Source: Actinomycetes bacterium
Lineage (GTDB): Bacteria; Actinomycetota; Actinomycetes; Actinomycetales; Dermatophilaceae
Direction: 5' to 3'
Length of the DNA: 19,524 nucleotides
Assembly: GCA_023451855.1 (NCBI GenBank)
Contig: JAEXXY010000188.1
Coordinates: forward strand, 1 to 19,524
Position numbers and translations under genes: made by a program. Positions within the stretch are counted from its first letter, which is position 1. The number at the start of each line of letters is the position of its first letter. The notes below the pieces were generated by a model. That model was not told the origin of the DNA. It saw only the letters and a program-made list of their open reading frames with translations, and made no database searches. Below, piece after piece: positions 7,600 through 14,248 of this stretch.

Positions 7600-7618
7600 C
7601 CTTGGTGGACCACCAAGG
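7600..7618. repeat. 19-bp palindrome CCTTGGTGG-A-CCACCAAGG
   Basis: Two perfect 9-base arms flank a single A. There is no T-tract and no gene immediately upstream on either strand, so a protein-binding or nicking-region site fits better than a terminator. It shares the TGGTGG/CCACCA half-site with 5848-5861. Confidence 0.6.
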
Positions 7619-7782
7619 TTGATGCGTCGGAGGTACGCGCGGTCCTGGACGGCGCCGCGGCCGGCCGGGCCACAGGGAAAGGTCCGGTCGACGACGGCGC
7701 CGCGGGAGTGAGGGTATACAGCGATTCTGAAGGTGGCGGGTCAGTCGAGACACGCGGAGTTGCACAGATCTTGATCCGATCC

Positions 7783-7821
7783 ATGCATATGTGCATAGCA
7801 TGAACCTATGCAGTGATGCAT
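7783..7821 (+). promoter_or_regulatory. Two tandem operator-like dyads ATGCA-N4-TGCAT before the pra-like gene
   Basis: Copy 1 has arms 7783-7787 and 7792-7796 around TATG. Copy 2 has arms 7808-7812 and 7817-7821 around GTGA. Both have the same 5-4-5 structure, and their centres are 25 bp apart. They lie 33-71 bases before the first gene of the replication/transfer operon. A TTGATC at 7771-7776 could serve as a -35, which would put the sites over the promoter. Tandem dyads fit dimeric repressors such as the GntR-type KorSA that controls pra in pSAM2. The cognate regulator is not visible in this window. Confidence 0.65.
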
Positions 7822-7853
7822 AAGCGCATCGCCGCCTGAAGGAGGAGATCGAA

Positions 7854-8348
7854 ATGGCAGTCGCACGCAAGCTCAAGCTCGGCCACGACGAGGTGTTCCC
7901 TCACGGTGCGTACATCGTTTCGGAAGTCACCCCGGTCGTGGACTTCGACCGCTCCACCCGGGAGAACCGCATCCAGCAGATCGACGCTGACACAGGCCTG
8001 CCGATGTGGTCGATCGACGTCATCGACGCCGACCCGGAGGCGCGCAAGAAGGACCGGACCGTGTCGGTCAAGATGCTCGCCAAGGTCCAGCCGGTTCCGC
8101 CTGCCGGCGACGGCACCTCCCCGTTCACCGCCGTCGTCTTCGAGAACCTGACGGCGACCCTCTGGGTCGACTCGTCGAAGTGCCGGCCCGCGGAGGAGGG
8201 GCGGTCGCACCGCTGCGGGGCTCAGGCGGCTTGGTCACTGCGAGCAGACGGCATGTCGGCTCAGGGCAAGTCCGCCCCGGGCAAGCCGACCGACGCCCAC
8301 TCTTCCCAGTCGTCGACCTCGCCGACCTCGCCGACCAAGGCCGCGTAG
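7854..8348 (+). CDS. Pra-like activator of element replication, integration and excision
   Basis: A 164-residue protein resembling the Pra family of Streptomyces integrative elements such as pSAM2, whose member switches on replication, excision and integration. Recognisable features are the start LKLGHDEVFPHGAYIVSEVT, PVVDFDRSTRENRIQQ, DTGLPMWSIDVIDADPEAR and KKDRTVSVKM, then a beta-rich middle with FENLTATLWVD. After about residue 105 two cysteines appear (SSKCRP, SHRCGA), and the C-terminus is a low-complexity Ser/Thr/Pro/Lys tail. No DNA-binding motif is obvious. AGGAGG (7840-7845) lies eight bases before the ATG. It is the first gene of the operon, directly behind the tandem dyads, as expected for a master switch kept repressed while the element is integrated. 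Confidence 0.8.
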   Translation: MAVARKLKLGHDEVFPHGAYIVSEVTPVVDFDRSTRENRIQQIDADTGLPMWSIDVIDADPEARKKDRTVSVKMLAKVQPVPPAGDGTSPFTAVVFENLTATLWVDSSKCRPAEEGRSHRCGAQAAWSLRADGMSAQGKSAPGKPTDAHSSQSSTSPTSPTKAA

Positions 8349-8362
8349 GGCGGTGACGTGAC

Positions 8363-8614
8363 ATGTACACGGCTGACTCCACCGCATGGGCCGAGGCCTT
8401 CGGGGTGCACCAGGGCTTCATCGACCGCGCCCTGCAGCAACGTCTGCGCCGCCTTCAGGACATGGAAGAGGAGCTCCGCGCCCTCTACACCGCGTTCCGA
8501 GACGCACCTGACGACGAACTGCTCCTGTCGATCCGGTCCGCCACGCGTTCGATGACCCAAGCGGTGGAGTGCCTGCAGATCGCCATCCGGCAGATGGGCC
8601 GGGGTTCGGCATGA
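8363..8614 (+). CDS. Small helical protein in the transfer operon
   Basis: An 83-residue protein, almost wholly helical, with a charged middle (LRRLQDMEEELRALYTAF) that could form a coiled coil. I do not recognise a family. It follows the Pra-like gene by 14 bases, and its stop overlaps the translocase start as ATGA (8611-8614). Position and size resemble the small accessory genes found before tra in AICE elements. It may assist the translocase or dimerise as a regulator; neither is shown. Confidence 0.75.
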   Translation: MYTADSTAWAEAFGVHQGFIDRALQQRLRRLQDMEEELRALYTAFRDAPDDELLLSIRSATRSMTQAVECLQIAIRQMGRGSA

Positions 8615-10140
8615 CGCCGCTCACGAGCGTCCGTAGCTCGAGCACAAGGGATGGGCTACTCGGCAGCGACGACCTCTTGGCCGTCGCCCTGGAAGCGATC
8701 CTGTGGGCTGGCTGGAGCCTCGTTCGCGCGGTCGTGGCCGTGCTGACGGCCGTAGTGCGCTTTCCGCTCATGGCCGGCGCGGCCCTCGTGGCCCTCGGAG
8801 GGTGGCTCTTCCTGGGGTGGCGCAGCCTGCTCATCGGAGTCGTGGCGATCACGCTCGGCCTCGCCGTCTGGCGACTCCGGCACCCGACCAGCTACCGACG
8901 GTATGTCGGAGCACGATTCCAGACAGCGATCCGGTCCGCCTACTATCGAGTCCGTTGGCCGCGCATTGTCCGGAGCGTGGATCTCGTCGTCTATGACGGA
9001 GAGTCCAGGCGGCGAGGAGGTCCAGGGGCACGTAGATCCAGCGAAGGCTGTGTGCGAGTTCTCAAGGTCCGAGCGACCGGCCACGGCACCGACCGCCTCC
9101 TGCTGTGTCTGCCCCACGGTTTGGTCCCGGGCGACGTCGCGGCCCGTGCGGAGGCCATCGCCCACGCCACCGGGTGCCTCTGGGCACGGGTCCGGGCGGA
9201 TCGCCCGGGGCGGTGTTGGCTCGAACTGGTCCGGCGCGATTCGCTCCGCGACGCCGTTGATCCGCTGTCCCCGGGCGTCGTCGATCTTGCCGCGGTCCCG
9301 ATCGGGCTTTGCGAGGACGGCTCACGGTGGCGGCTCAAGGTCGCCGGCACCCACCTCCTGGTCGCGGGTGCAACGGGTGCCGGCAAGAGCTCAGTGCTGT
9401 GGTCCCTCCTCCGGAGCGTCTCTCACAGCCTCGCCGCTGGAGACCTCCAGATCTGGGCCGTCGATCCCAAGGGAGGGATGGAGCTTCGGCCCGGCCGCGC
9501 ACTGTTCAGCCGCTACGAGGATGCCTCGCCCGAGGACATGTGCGGCCTGCTCGAGGACCTGGTGGCGGTCAAGGACTCCCGGTCCAAGGAGTTGGCGGCC
9601 TCAGGTGCGCGAGTGCACCAGCGGGAGCCGTCCTCGCCGCACATCATCGCGATCTTGGACGAGCTCGCCACCCTGACCGCCTTTGCGGACCGCTCCGTCA
9701 CCCGACGCATCGACACGGCCCTCGGGCTGTTGCTGACACAGGGCCGGGCCTGCGGGATCACAGTCGTGGCCGCGGTGCAGGACCCCGGCAAGGACATCGT
9801 CGGGTGGCGAGACCTGTTCCCGACCCGAGTTGCCATGCGGTTGGACAACCCCGTCCAGGTCGCGATGGTCCTCGGCGACTCGGCACGCGACGACGGCGCT
9901 CGGGCCGACGAGATCAGCGAGCACACGCCCGGCGTCGCCTTCATGCGCACCGACGGCAGCCGGGAAATCGTGCGTGCCCGTGCGGCCTACCTCGACGACC
10001 GGGCCATCGCCCGACTGGTCGACGACGTCACCTCTCAACGGGCGAGTTGGACCGATCACGACAACACTGATGAGCCCGTTCTGACGACGGCAGACCTGCC
10101 GGTGACGATGCGGCCCACTCCTGAAGGAGACCCCTCATGA
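8611..10140 (+). CDS. FtsK/SpoIIIE-type DNA translocase (TraSA/TraB-like transfer protein)
   Basis: A 509-residue membrane-anchored ATPase. In AICE elements such a protein moves double-stranded plasmid DNA between mycelial cells, unlike a relaxase system. Two or three membrane helices lie at about residues 27-50 and 53-86. The FtsK/SpoIIIE motor domain follows: Walker A GATGAGKS at 253-260 (Lys259), WAVDPKGGMEL, Walker B IIAILDE at 345-351, and the downstream QGRACGITVVAAVQDP and RVAMRLDNPVQVAMVLG segments typical of the family. There is no separate winged-helix gamma domain of obvious length at the C-terminus; only about 60 residues remain. The start was set at 8611 by the ATGA overlap, although the frame is open a little further upstream. 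The stop overlaps the next gene in the same way. Confidence 0.92.
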   Translation: MTPLTSVRSSSTRDGLLGSDDLLAVALEAILWAGWSLVRAVVAVLTAVVRFPLMAGAALVALGGWLFLGWRSLLIGVVAITLGLAVWRLRHPTSYRRYVGARFQTAIRSAYYRVRWPRIVRSVDLVVYDGESRRRGGPGARRSSEGCVRVLKVRATGHGTDRLLLCLPHGLVPGDVAARAEAIAHATGCLWARVRADRPGRCWLELVRRDSLRDAVDPLSPGVVDLAAVPIGLCEDGSRWRLKVAGTHLLVAGATGAGKSSVLWSLLRSVSHSLAAGDLQIWAVDPKGGMELRPGRALFSRYEDASPEDMCGLLEDLVAVKDSRSKELAASGARVHQREPSSPHIIAILDELATLTAFADRSVTRRIDTALGLLLTQGRACGITVVAAVQDPGKDIVGWRDLFPTRVAMRLDNPVQVAMVLGDSARDDGARADEISEHTPGVAFMRTDGSREIVRARAAYLDDRAIARLVDDVTSQRASWTDHDNTDEPVLTTADLPVTMRPTPEGDPS

Positions 10141-10544
10141 CCACCAACGACCTCCACCAGACGCCAGAGTCAGCCGGTGCCGAAGGGCACCAACTCGCCG
10201 ATACCGCGACGCAGGCCATCCGTGGCATCAACCATCTGACCCTCGCCTCGCCCGCGATCCCGGCGCCGGAGATGTACGAGGTCCTTGGCGATCTCAAGTG
10301 CCTCGGCTACGGCCTCGACCAGGCCCTTCGACAACTCGCGAGGTCGCTGGCGTCATCTCTGGCGGTTTATGCGGTCTTCGAGGAGGACGGCGGCAACCCC
10401 GAGGAGAGCGTCGCCTACGCCATGGACAGCATGCGCGTCGCGGCCGGGCACGCCAGCCGTCTCGGCGAGGTCCTCGACTTCGCCCAAACGGACATCAGCC
10501 GCCAGGCCTACTACCCGCCCACCAACCACTTGGAGGCGTCATGA
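10137..10544 (+). CDS. Small helical protein of unknown function in the transfer operon
   Basis: A 135-residue, mostly helical protein with a polar N-terminus. Recognisable segments are PEMYEVLGDLKCLGYGLDQA and a helical LGEVLDFAQTDISRQAYY end. I do not know the family; similar small helical proteins occur downstream of tra in actinobacterial elements. It has a strong ribosome site (AAGGAG 10124-10129, seven bases before the ATG), so it is probably made well despite overlapping the translocase stop as ATGA. Its own stop overlaps the WhiB-like start as ATGA. Confidence 0.78.
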   Translation: MTTNDLHQTPESAGAEGHQLADTATQAIRGINHLTLASPAIPAPEMYEVLGDLKCLGYGLDQALRQLARSLASSLAVYAVFEEDGGNPEESVAYAMDSMRVAAGHASRLGEVLDFAQTDISRQAYYPPTNHLEAS

Positions 10545-10978
10545 ACGAGCAGACCACTACCCAGCGCCGCGCACCCATCGCCTATGTGCGAGTCCAGGCG
10601 ACCCCCGGCAACTGGCTGCGCGAATACGGCCAGCCGATCAAGCGCCTCAACACGCGGCGTGGTCCAAGCCTTCAGTCGCTCCTCGAGCCGACGTGGATGC
10701 GCGAGGCGATCTGTTCCAGCGTCGACCCCGAGCTGTGGTTCGAGGAGTCCGCCACGTCGACTCGGCAGGCCATCTCGCTGTGCCACGACTGCCCCGTTCG
10801 AGCGATGTGCCTTGCCTCCGCCCTCGTGTTCCGCGAGGAATACGGCATCAGCGGCGGCCTGCAGCCCAGCGAGCGTCGGCCACTCGAAGAGCGACTCGTG
10901 CGAGGCCACGCCCTCGGAGACGTGATCTCGGCAGGCCTGCGCCGACGCGCCGAGACCGAAGAGCAGGGAGCAGCCTGA
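10541..10978 (+). CDS. WhiB-like iron-sulfur regulator
   Basis: A 145-residue WhiB-family protein. The four Fe-S cysteines are in place: Cys58 (WMREAICSSVDPELWF), Cys81 and Cys84 (LCHDCPVR) and Cys90 (AMCLASAL). The turn motif after them reads GISGGL at 102-107, where most family members have G-[IV]-W-G-G, so the usual Trp is replaced by Ser. A basic C-terminal region (ERRPLEERLVRGHAL and GLRRRAE) would contact DNA. Family members bind a 4Fe-4S cluster and modulate sigma-factor-dependent transcription. An N-terminal extension of about 50 residues precedes the domain. GGAGG (10532-10536) lies four bases before the ATG, which overlaps the previous stop. Its position between transfer and replication genes suggests control of the element or of host genes. 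Confidence 0.93.
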   Translation: MNEQTTTQRRAPIAYVRVQATPGNWLREYGQPIKRLNTRRGPSLQSLLEPTWMREAICSSVDPELWFEESATSTRQAISLCHDCPVRAMCLASALVFREEYGISGGLQPSERRPLEERLVRGHALGDVISAGLRRRAETEEQGAA

Positions 10979-11032
10979 TGGTGCCCAACCGGGAGCGCGT
11001 TCCTTGCGTTCGCTCGACATCTGGGGGCGGGG

Positions 11033-12412
11033 ATGACTGCCACACGTCGCGCCCCGGGGCCGTCTGACTCGCTTCTCGGCTCGGCCGGCCTCGAATCCGC
11101 TGAACGGCGCGCCTCTGGCTGTGCGCGTCCCGTGCGACTGCAGGGCTCCAAGCAGCTCGTGAACACCAGCACCGGCGAGATCCAGACCCTGTACAGCTCC
11201 GCCGATGAGCTCGATGGCCACACGTACGTCAGGTGCAACAACCGGCGGGCGAGCGTCTGCCCGACCTGCAGCCGTGAGTACAAGGGCGACGCCTGGCACC
11301 TGCTCGTGTGCGGCCTGGCCGGCGGCAAGGGAGTCCCCGAGTCGGTCGCGGATCGGCCCTGCACCTTCGTGACGCTCACCGCCCCGTCGTTCGGCTCCGT
11401 CCATGGAGTCAGGGAGAAGGGGCCCTGTCGGGCCCGCCGTGACCGCCCGGTCTGTGCGCACGGCCGGCCCATGTGGTGCAGCAAACGGCACTCGGACGAG
11501 GACCGACAGGTCGGCCAACCACTGTGCTGGGAGTGCTACGACTACCTCGGCCATGTGCTCTGGCAGTGGCACGCGCCCGAACTCTGGCGCCGCTTCACCA
11601 TCGCCCTGCAACGGGATCTGGCGAAACGCGCGGGCCTGAAGATCACGCACTTCCGGAAGGCCTGCCGGATCTCGTACTCGAAGGTCGTCGAGTTCCAGGC
11701 ACGCGGCCTGGTCCACGTGCACGCACCGATCCGGCTCGACGGCCCCGCCGGTCCCGACGGGCCAGCCTGCTCTCTGCCGCTGACCGTTGCCGACCTCGAG
11801 GCGTCAGTTGCGGCATCCGCCGCCGCGGTCCAACTCGACACGACCCCACTGGGGGATGGCACCTCCTACCGCCTCCGCTGGGGCGGGCAGGCAGACGCAC
11901 GGACGATCAGCGAGGGGGCAGGTCGCGACTCCGCACGCCGCAGCAGCCGGGTCCACCCCGAGCAGGTGGCCGCCTACCTGGCCAAGTACCTGACGAAGAC
12001 GACCGAGGAGTTCGGGCTGTCCGGCACGGTCGGGTCGTCCGTGCATGCTCGTCTGCTCGGGGCGACGCCACACGTCGTGCGCATCATCCACGCTGCCGAG
12101 CAGCTGAGCCGTGAGGGGGAGGAGTACTCCCGGATCGCCGACCGCTACTCCACCTTGGGCTATCGCGGTCACCCGATCACGAAGTCGCGGCGCTACTCCG
12201 TGACGTTCGGACAGATCCGGCGTGCGCGACGACTCTTCCGCGCGCAGCCGGCTGCACTCGATCCGGAGGCAGACATCCGCGAGGTCCTCGACGAGGCGGC
12301 CCCCGAGGGTTTCGAGATCGTGTTGAGCTTCGTCTACGTCGGTCGCGGCTACCTGCAGCTCGACCAGGCCGCCGAAGCCGTGCGATCCGCCGCCATGGCG
12401 CGAGCCAACTGA
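11033..12412 (+). CDS. RepSA-type replication initiator protein
   Basis: A 459-residue replication initiator of the AICE/pSAM2 RepSA family, which nicks DNA for rolling-circle replication of the excised element. The N-terminal half is rich in Cys and His: YVRCNNRRASVCPTCSREYK, VCAHGRPMWCSKRH and QPLCWECYDY are likely zinc sites and family hallmarks. The LTAPSFG segment (115-121) is the first nickase motif region. GLVHVHAPIRLDG gives the metal-binding His228/His230 (HUH-like). AAYLAKYLTKT supplies the Tyr315/Tyr319 region carrying the catalytic tyrosine. The length agrees with the family. The start is the ATG at 11033 behind a weak purine-rich stretch (GGGGGCGGGG). A gap of 54 bases separates it from the WhiB-like gene. 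Confidence 0.93.
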   Translation: MTATRRAPGPSDSLLGSAGLESAERRASGCARPVRLQGSKQLVNTSTGEIQTLYSSADELDGHTYVRCNNRRASVCPTCSREYKGDAWHLLVCGLAGGKGVPESVADRPCTFVTLTAPSFGSVHGVREKGPCRARRDRPVCAHGRPMWCSKRHSDEDRQVGQPLCWECYDYLGHVLWQWHAPELWRRFTIALQRDLAKRAGLKITHFRKACRISYSKVVEFQARGLVHVHAPIRLDGPAGPDGPACSLPLTVADLEASVAASAAAVQLDTTPLGDGTSYRLRWGGQADARTISEGAGRDSARRSSRVHPEQVAAYLAKYLTKTTEEFGLSGTVGSSVHARLLGATPHVVRIIHAAEQLSREGEEYSRIADRYSTLGYRGHPITKSRRYSVTFGQIRRARRLFRAQPAALDPEADIREVLDEAAPEGFEIVLSFVYVGRGYLQLDQAAEAVRSAAMARAN

Positions 12413-12452
12413 CCGATCGCCGCCAGCACGACAAGGAATCCAACTGGGAGAG

Positions 12453-12641
12453 GTGAGTGGAGTGGAGAAGCTGCTGTTGAGTCCGGAGGAGGCGGCGGAG
12501 ATCCTCGGCGTCACGAGGTCGACGATCTACGACCTGATGCGCATGCGCATCCTCGCGTCGATCAAGATCGGCCGGCGCCGTCTCGTGCCCGTCCAGGCGT
12601 GCGAGGAGATGGTCAAGCGCATGGTCGAGGAGTCGGCATGA
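12453..12641 (+). CDS. xis: Excisionase (Xis), MerR/AlpA-like helix-turn-helix
   Basis: A 62-residue protein of the excisionase DNA-binding family. Residues from about 8 read SPEEAAEILGVTRSTIYDLM (helix-turn-helix), followed by the wing IKIGRRRLVPVQACEEMVKR, the standard arrangement. Such proteins bind arms of the attachment site and tip the integrase toward excision. A GTG at 12462 is a good alternative start, because GGGAGAGG (12446-12453) would then sit eight bases upstream; the 12453 GTG overlaps that site. The stop overlaps the integrase start as ATGA (12638-12641), so the two are made together. Confidence 0.9.
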   Translation: MSGVEKLLLSPEEAAEILGVTRSTIYDLMRMRILASIKIGRRRLVPVQACEEMVKRMVEESA

Positions 12642-13765
12642 GCCGGCGCGCCAACGGCGAAGGGTCGGTCTACGAGACGAAGCAGGGCCGATGGGTCGGC
12701 GCGACGTACGCGGACACCAACACCGGCGGCCGAAAGCGCGTCGTGGTCTACGGCCACACCCGTGCAGAGGCTCGGAAGAAGTTGGCCGATCTCCAGAAGG
12801 AGCTCGACGCCGGCGTCCGCGTCTCCGTCGAGAACTGGACGGTCCAGGGGTACCTCGAGCACTGGCTCGAGACGGTGGTCAGACCGAACCGAGCGCCGAA
12901 GACCTACCAGGGTTACGAGCTCGTCGTCCGCTTGCACCTCGGCCCACTCATCGGCGGCAAGAAGCTTCGAGCCCTGACCGTCCGCGACGTCCGGCTCATG
13001 TGCCAGCACCTCGCGGCCAAAGGCATGCAACGCCGCGGCGTCCAGTTCGCGCACGCGGTCCTGCGCGCCGGCCTGCAGAACGCGATGCGCGACGAGCTCC
13101 TGACCCGCAACGTCGCCAAGCTCGTCCAGATCCCGGCACCTGAGTACGTCGTCGGCCATGGCCTCAGCCCTGACGAGGCGAAGAAGCTGCTGCACGCGTC
13201 GAAGTCCGAGCGCCTGCACGCGCTCTACGTCCTTGCGCTCTACCTGGGACTTCGACGGGGCGAGCTGCTCGGACTGCAGTGGCAGCACGTCGACCTCGAG
13301 GCCGAGTCGCTCCAGGTCGTGCAGAGCCTTCAACGTGTCGGCGGGCAGCTGCAGCTCAAGGCGCCCAAGACTCGGAAGTCCAGGCGGACTGTTCCGCTGC
13401 CCCCGCCGGTCGTCGACGCCCTGAAGGCGCACAAGGTCGCCCAAGGCAAGGAGCGTCTCGCCGCCGGCCCGGGCTGGCGCCACACCGACATGGTGTTCGC
13501 CTCGACGGTCGGCACCCCGATGGAGCCCGACAACCTGCGGCGCAGCTGGTACCGGGTGCGCACCGTCCTGGCCGAGCCGCTGCCTCGCTTTCACGACCTG
13601 AGGCACACCTGCGTGACGCTCCTGCTGACCGAAGGGGTCGCGCCGCACATCGTCCAGGAGATCGTGGGCCACAGCGCGATCGACGTGACGATGACGATCT
13701 ACGCGCACACGTCCCTGGATGAGAAGCGCAAGGCCCTCCAGCTGCTCGGAGACAGGCTCGCGTGA
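12638..13765 (+). CDS. int: Tyrosine recombinase integrase of the element
   Basis: A 375-residue site-specific integrase. An N-terminal arm-binding, AP2-like region (GEGSVYETKQGRWVGATYAD) is followed by a SAM-like core-binding domain (about 66-165) and the catalytic domain. All expected catalytic residues are visible: Arg206 in LGLRRGELLGL, Lys244 in PKTRKSRRTVPL, His319 and Arg322 in HDLRHTCVTL, His345 in VGHS and nucleophile Tyr355 in TIYAH. The ATG at 12638 overlaps the excisionase stop and has GAGGAG five bases upstream. The gene ends 133 bases before the 3' end of tRNA-Phe and points at it, as expected for a tRNA-integrating element. Confidence 0.96.
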   Translation: MSRRANGEGSVYETKQGRWVGATYADTNTGGRKRVVVYGHTRAEARKKLADLQKELDAGVRVSVENWTVQGYLEHWLETVVRPNRAPKTYQGYELVVRLHLGPLIGGKKLRALTVRDVRLMCQHLAAKGMQRRGVQFAHAVLRAGLQNAMRDELLTRNVAKLVQIPAPEYVVGHGLSPDEAKKLLHASKSERLHALYVLALYLGLRRGELLGLQWQHVDLEAESLQVVQSLQRVGGQLQLKAPKTRKSRRTVPLPPPVVDALKAHKVAQGKERLAAGPGWRHTDMVFASTVGTPMEPDNLRRSWYRVRTVLAEPLPRFHDLRHTCVTLLLTEGVAPHIVQEIVGHSAIDVTMTIYAHTSLDEKRKALQLLGDRLA

Positions 13766-13851
13766 TGCGCGCTGCTATCACCGTTGCTATCTACCGGCGT
13801 TCTTCGGCGACAAGCGGGAGAGTGGACCGGGCGGATCGTGCACTAGAAAAA

Positions 13852-13896
13852 GAACAAAGCCGCAGGTCAACAGGGGAGTGACCAACGGCTTCGTTC
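13852..13896 (-). terminator. Rho-independent terminator for tRNA-Phe
   Basis: Arms 13852-13869 and 13879-13896 pair over 15 bp, interrupted by one 1x1 mismatch and one 2x2 internal loop, around a 9-base loop. On the minus strand the hairpin is followed at once by TTCTTTTTCT (13842-13851), a proper U-tract. It begins two bases past the tRNA 3' end. It lies on the integrase side, so it probably belongs to the element rather than the original chromosome. Confidence 0.8.
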
Positions 13897-13898
13897 AG

Positions 13899-13972
13899 TG
13901 GCCAGGGGCGGGGTCGAACCGCCGACCTTCCGATTTTCAGTCGGACGCTCGTACCAACTGAGCTACCTGGCC
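13899..13972 (-). tRNA. tRNA-Phe (GAA), probable integration target
   Basis: Read on the minus strand, 74 bases form a full cloverleaf. The acceptor arms GGCCAGG and CCTGGCC plus discriminator A are complete. The D-arm is AGCTCAGTTGGTACGAGC-like, the anticodon stem-loop CCGACTGAAAATCGG has anticodon GAA, and the T-arm contains GGTTCGACCCC. CCA is not encoded. The gene is intact. Its 3' end faces the integrase, so the attachment core probably lies within the anticodon-to-3' part (roughly 13899-13940). I found no second copy of this segment in the window, so the other junction lies to the left. Confidence 0.96.
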
Positions 13973-13991
13973 GGATCTGCGCAAACAGATA

Positions 13992-14007
13992 CCCGGATCG
14001 CTCCGGG
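13992..14007 (-). other. Hairpin in the tRNA-Phe 5' leader
   Basis: CCCGGA-TCGC-TCCGGG is a perfect 6-bp stem with a tetraloop, lying between the probable tRNA promoter and the mature 5' end. It may guide leader processing or may have no function. Confidence 0.5.
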
Positions 14008-14015
14008 CGACGCCA

Positions 14016-14046
14016 ACTATAGCGCACGACGCGAGGCGTCTCCGAA
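14016..14046 (-). promoter_or_regulatory. Probable promoter of tRNA-Phe
   Basis: On the minus strand TATAGT (14016-14021) is a good -10, about 44 bases before the mature tRNA 5' end. TTCGGA (14041-14046) lies 19 bases further upstream as a weak -35. No other -10-like hexamer stands out in this GC-rich leader. Confidence 0.5.
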
Positions 14047-14248
14047 CCGGCCGCCCCGCTCCAGGAGGCTCGGGTGGGGCCGGATTGGATTTTGGGGCCG
14101 CGGTGCGTCATCGTCGGTAGCGGGTATGACACCCGACACGTGCTCGACGGGGGTGGGCATGCGCACGGCGTCCAAGCGGTGCAACCTTCAACGAGATGAG
14201 TCGTGAGACACTGCCGCGACTCACCCTTCACGCCTGCAGGAGATGACG

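Larger units (their letters stand above)
7179..7853. other. 675-base gene-free region with several dyads
   Basis: I find no convincing gene here. Frames on both strands lack ribosome sites and give Arg/Pro-rich or unfamiliar products. The stretch holds AGCCCG/CGGGCT followed by TTTT (7259-7286), a GGGG-CTTG-CCCC hairpin (7551-7562), a 19-bp palindrome (7600-7618) and two operator-like dyads near the right end. From about 7594 to 7803 one plus frame has coding-like third positions but no start, possibly a decayed gene end. Placed just before the replication/transfer operon, it could contain the transfer origin or a regulatory region; this is positional inference. Confidence 0.5.

Noticed and set aside
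7594..7803. Plus-strand frame with coding-like third positions before the pra-like gene
   Set aside because: It has no start codon with a ribosome site and no recognised product; part is occupied by the operator dyads. It may be a decayed gene end, but I cannot support it as a gene.
7175..7876. 233-codon minus-strand frame across the gene-free region
   Set aside because: Arg/Pro-rich product without motifs, spanning palindromes and operators and overlapping the starts of two real genes.
10978..11067. 29-codon frame beginning with the ATG that overlaps the WhiB-like stop
   Set aside because: It has the same ATGA overlap as real genes here, but it runs into the RepSA gene, has an unremarkable sequence and lacks a family; kept out as unsupported.
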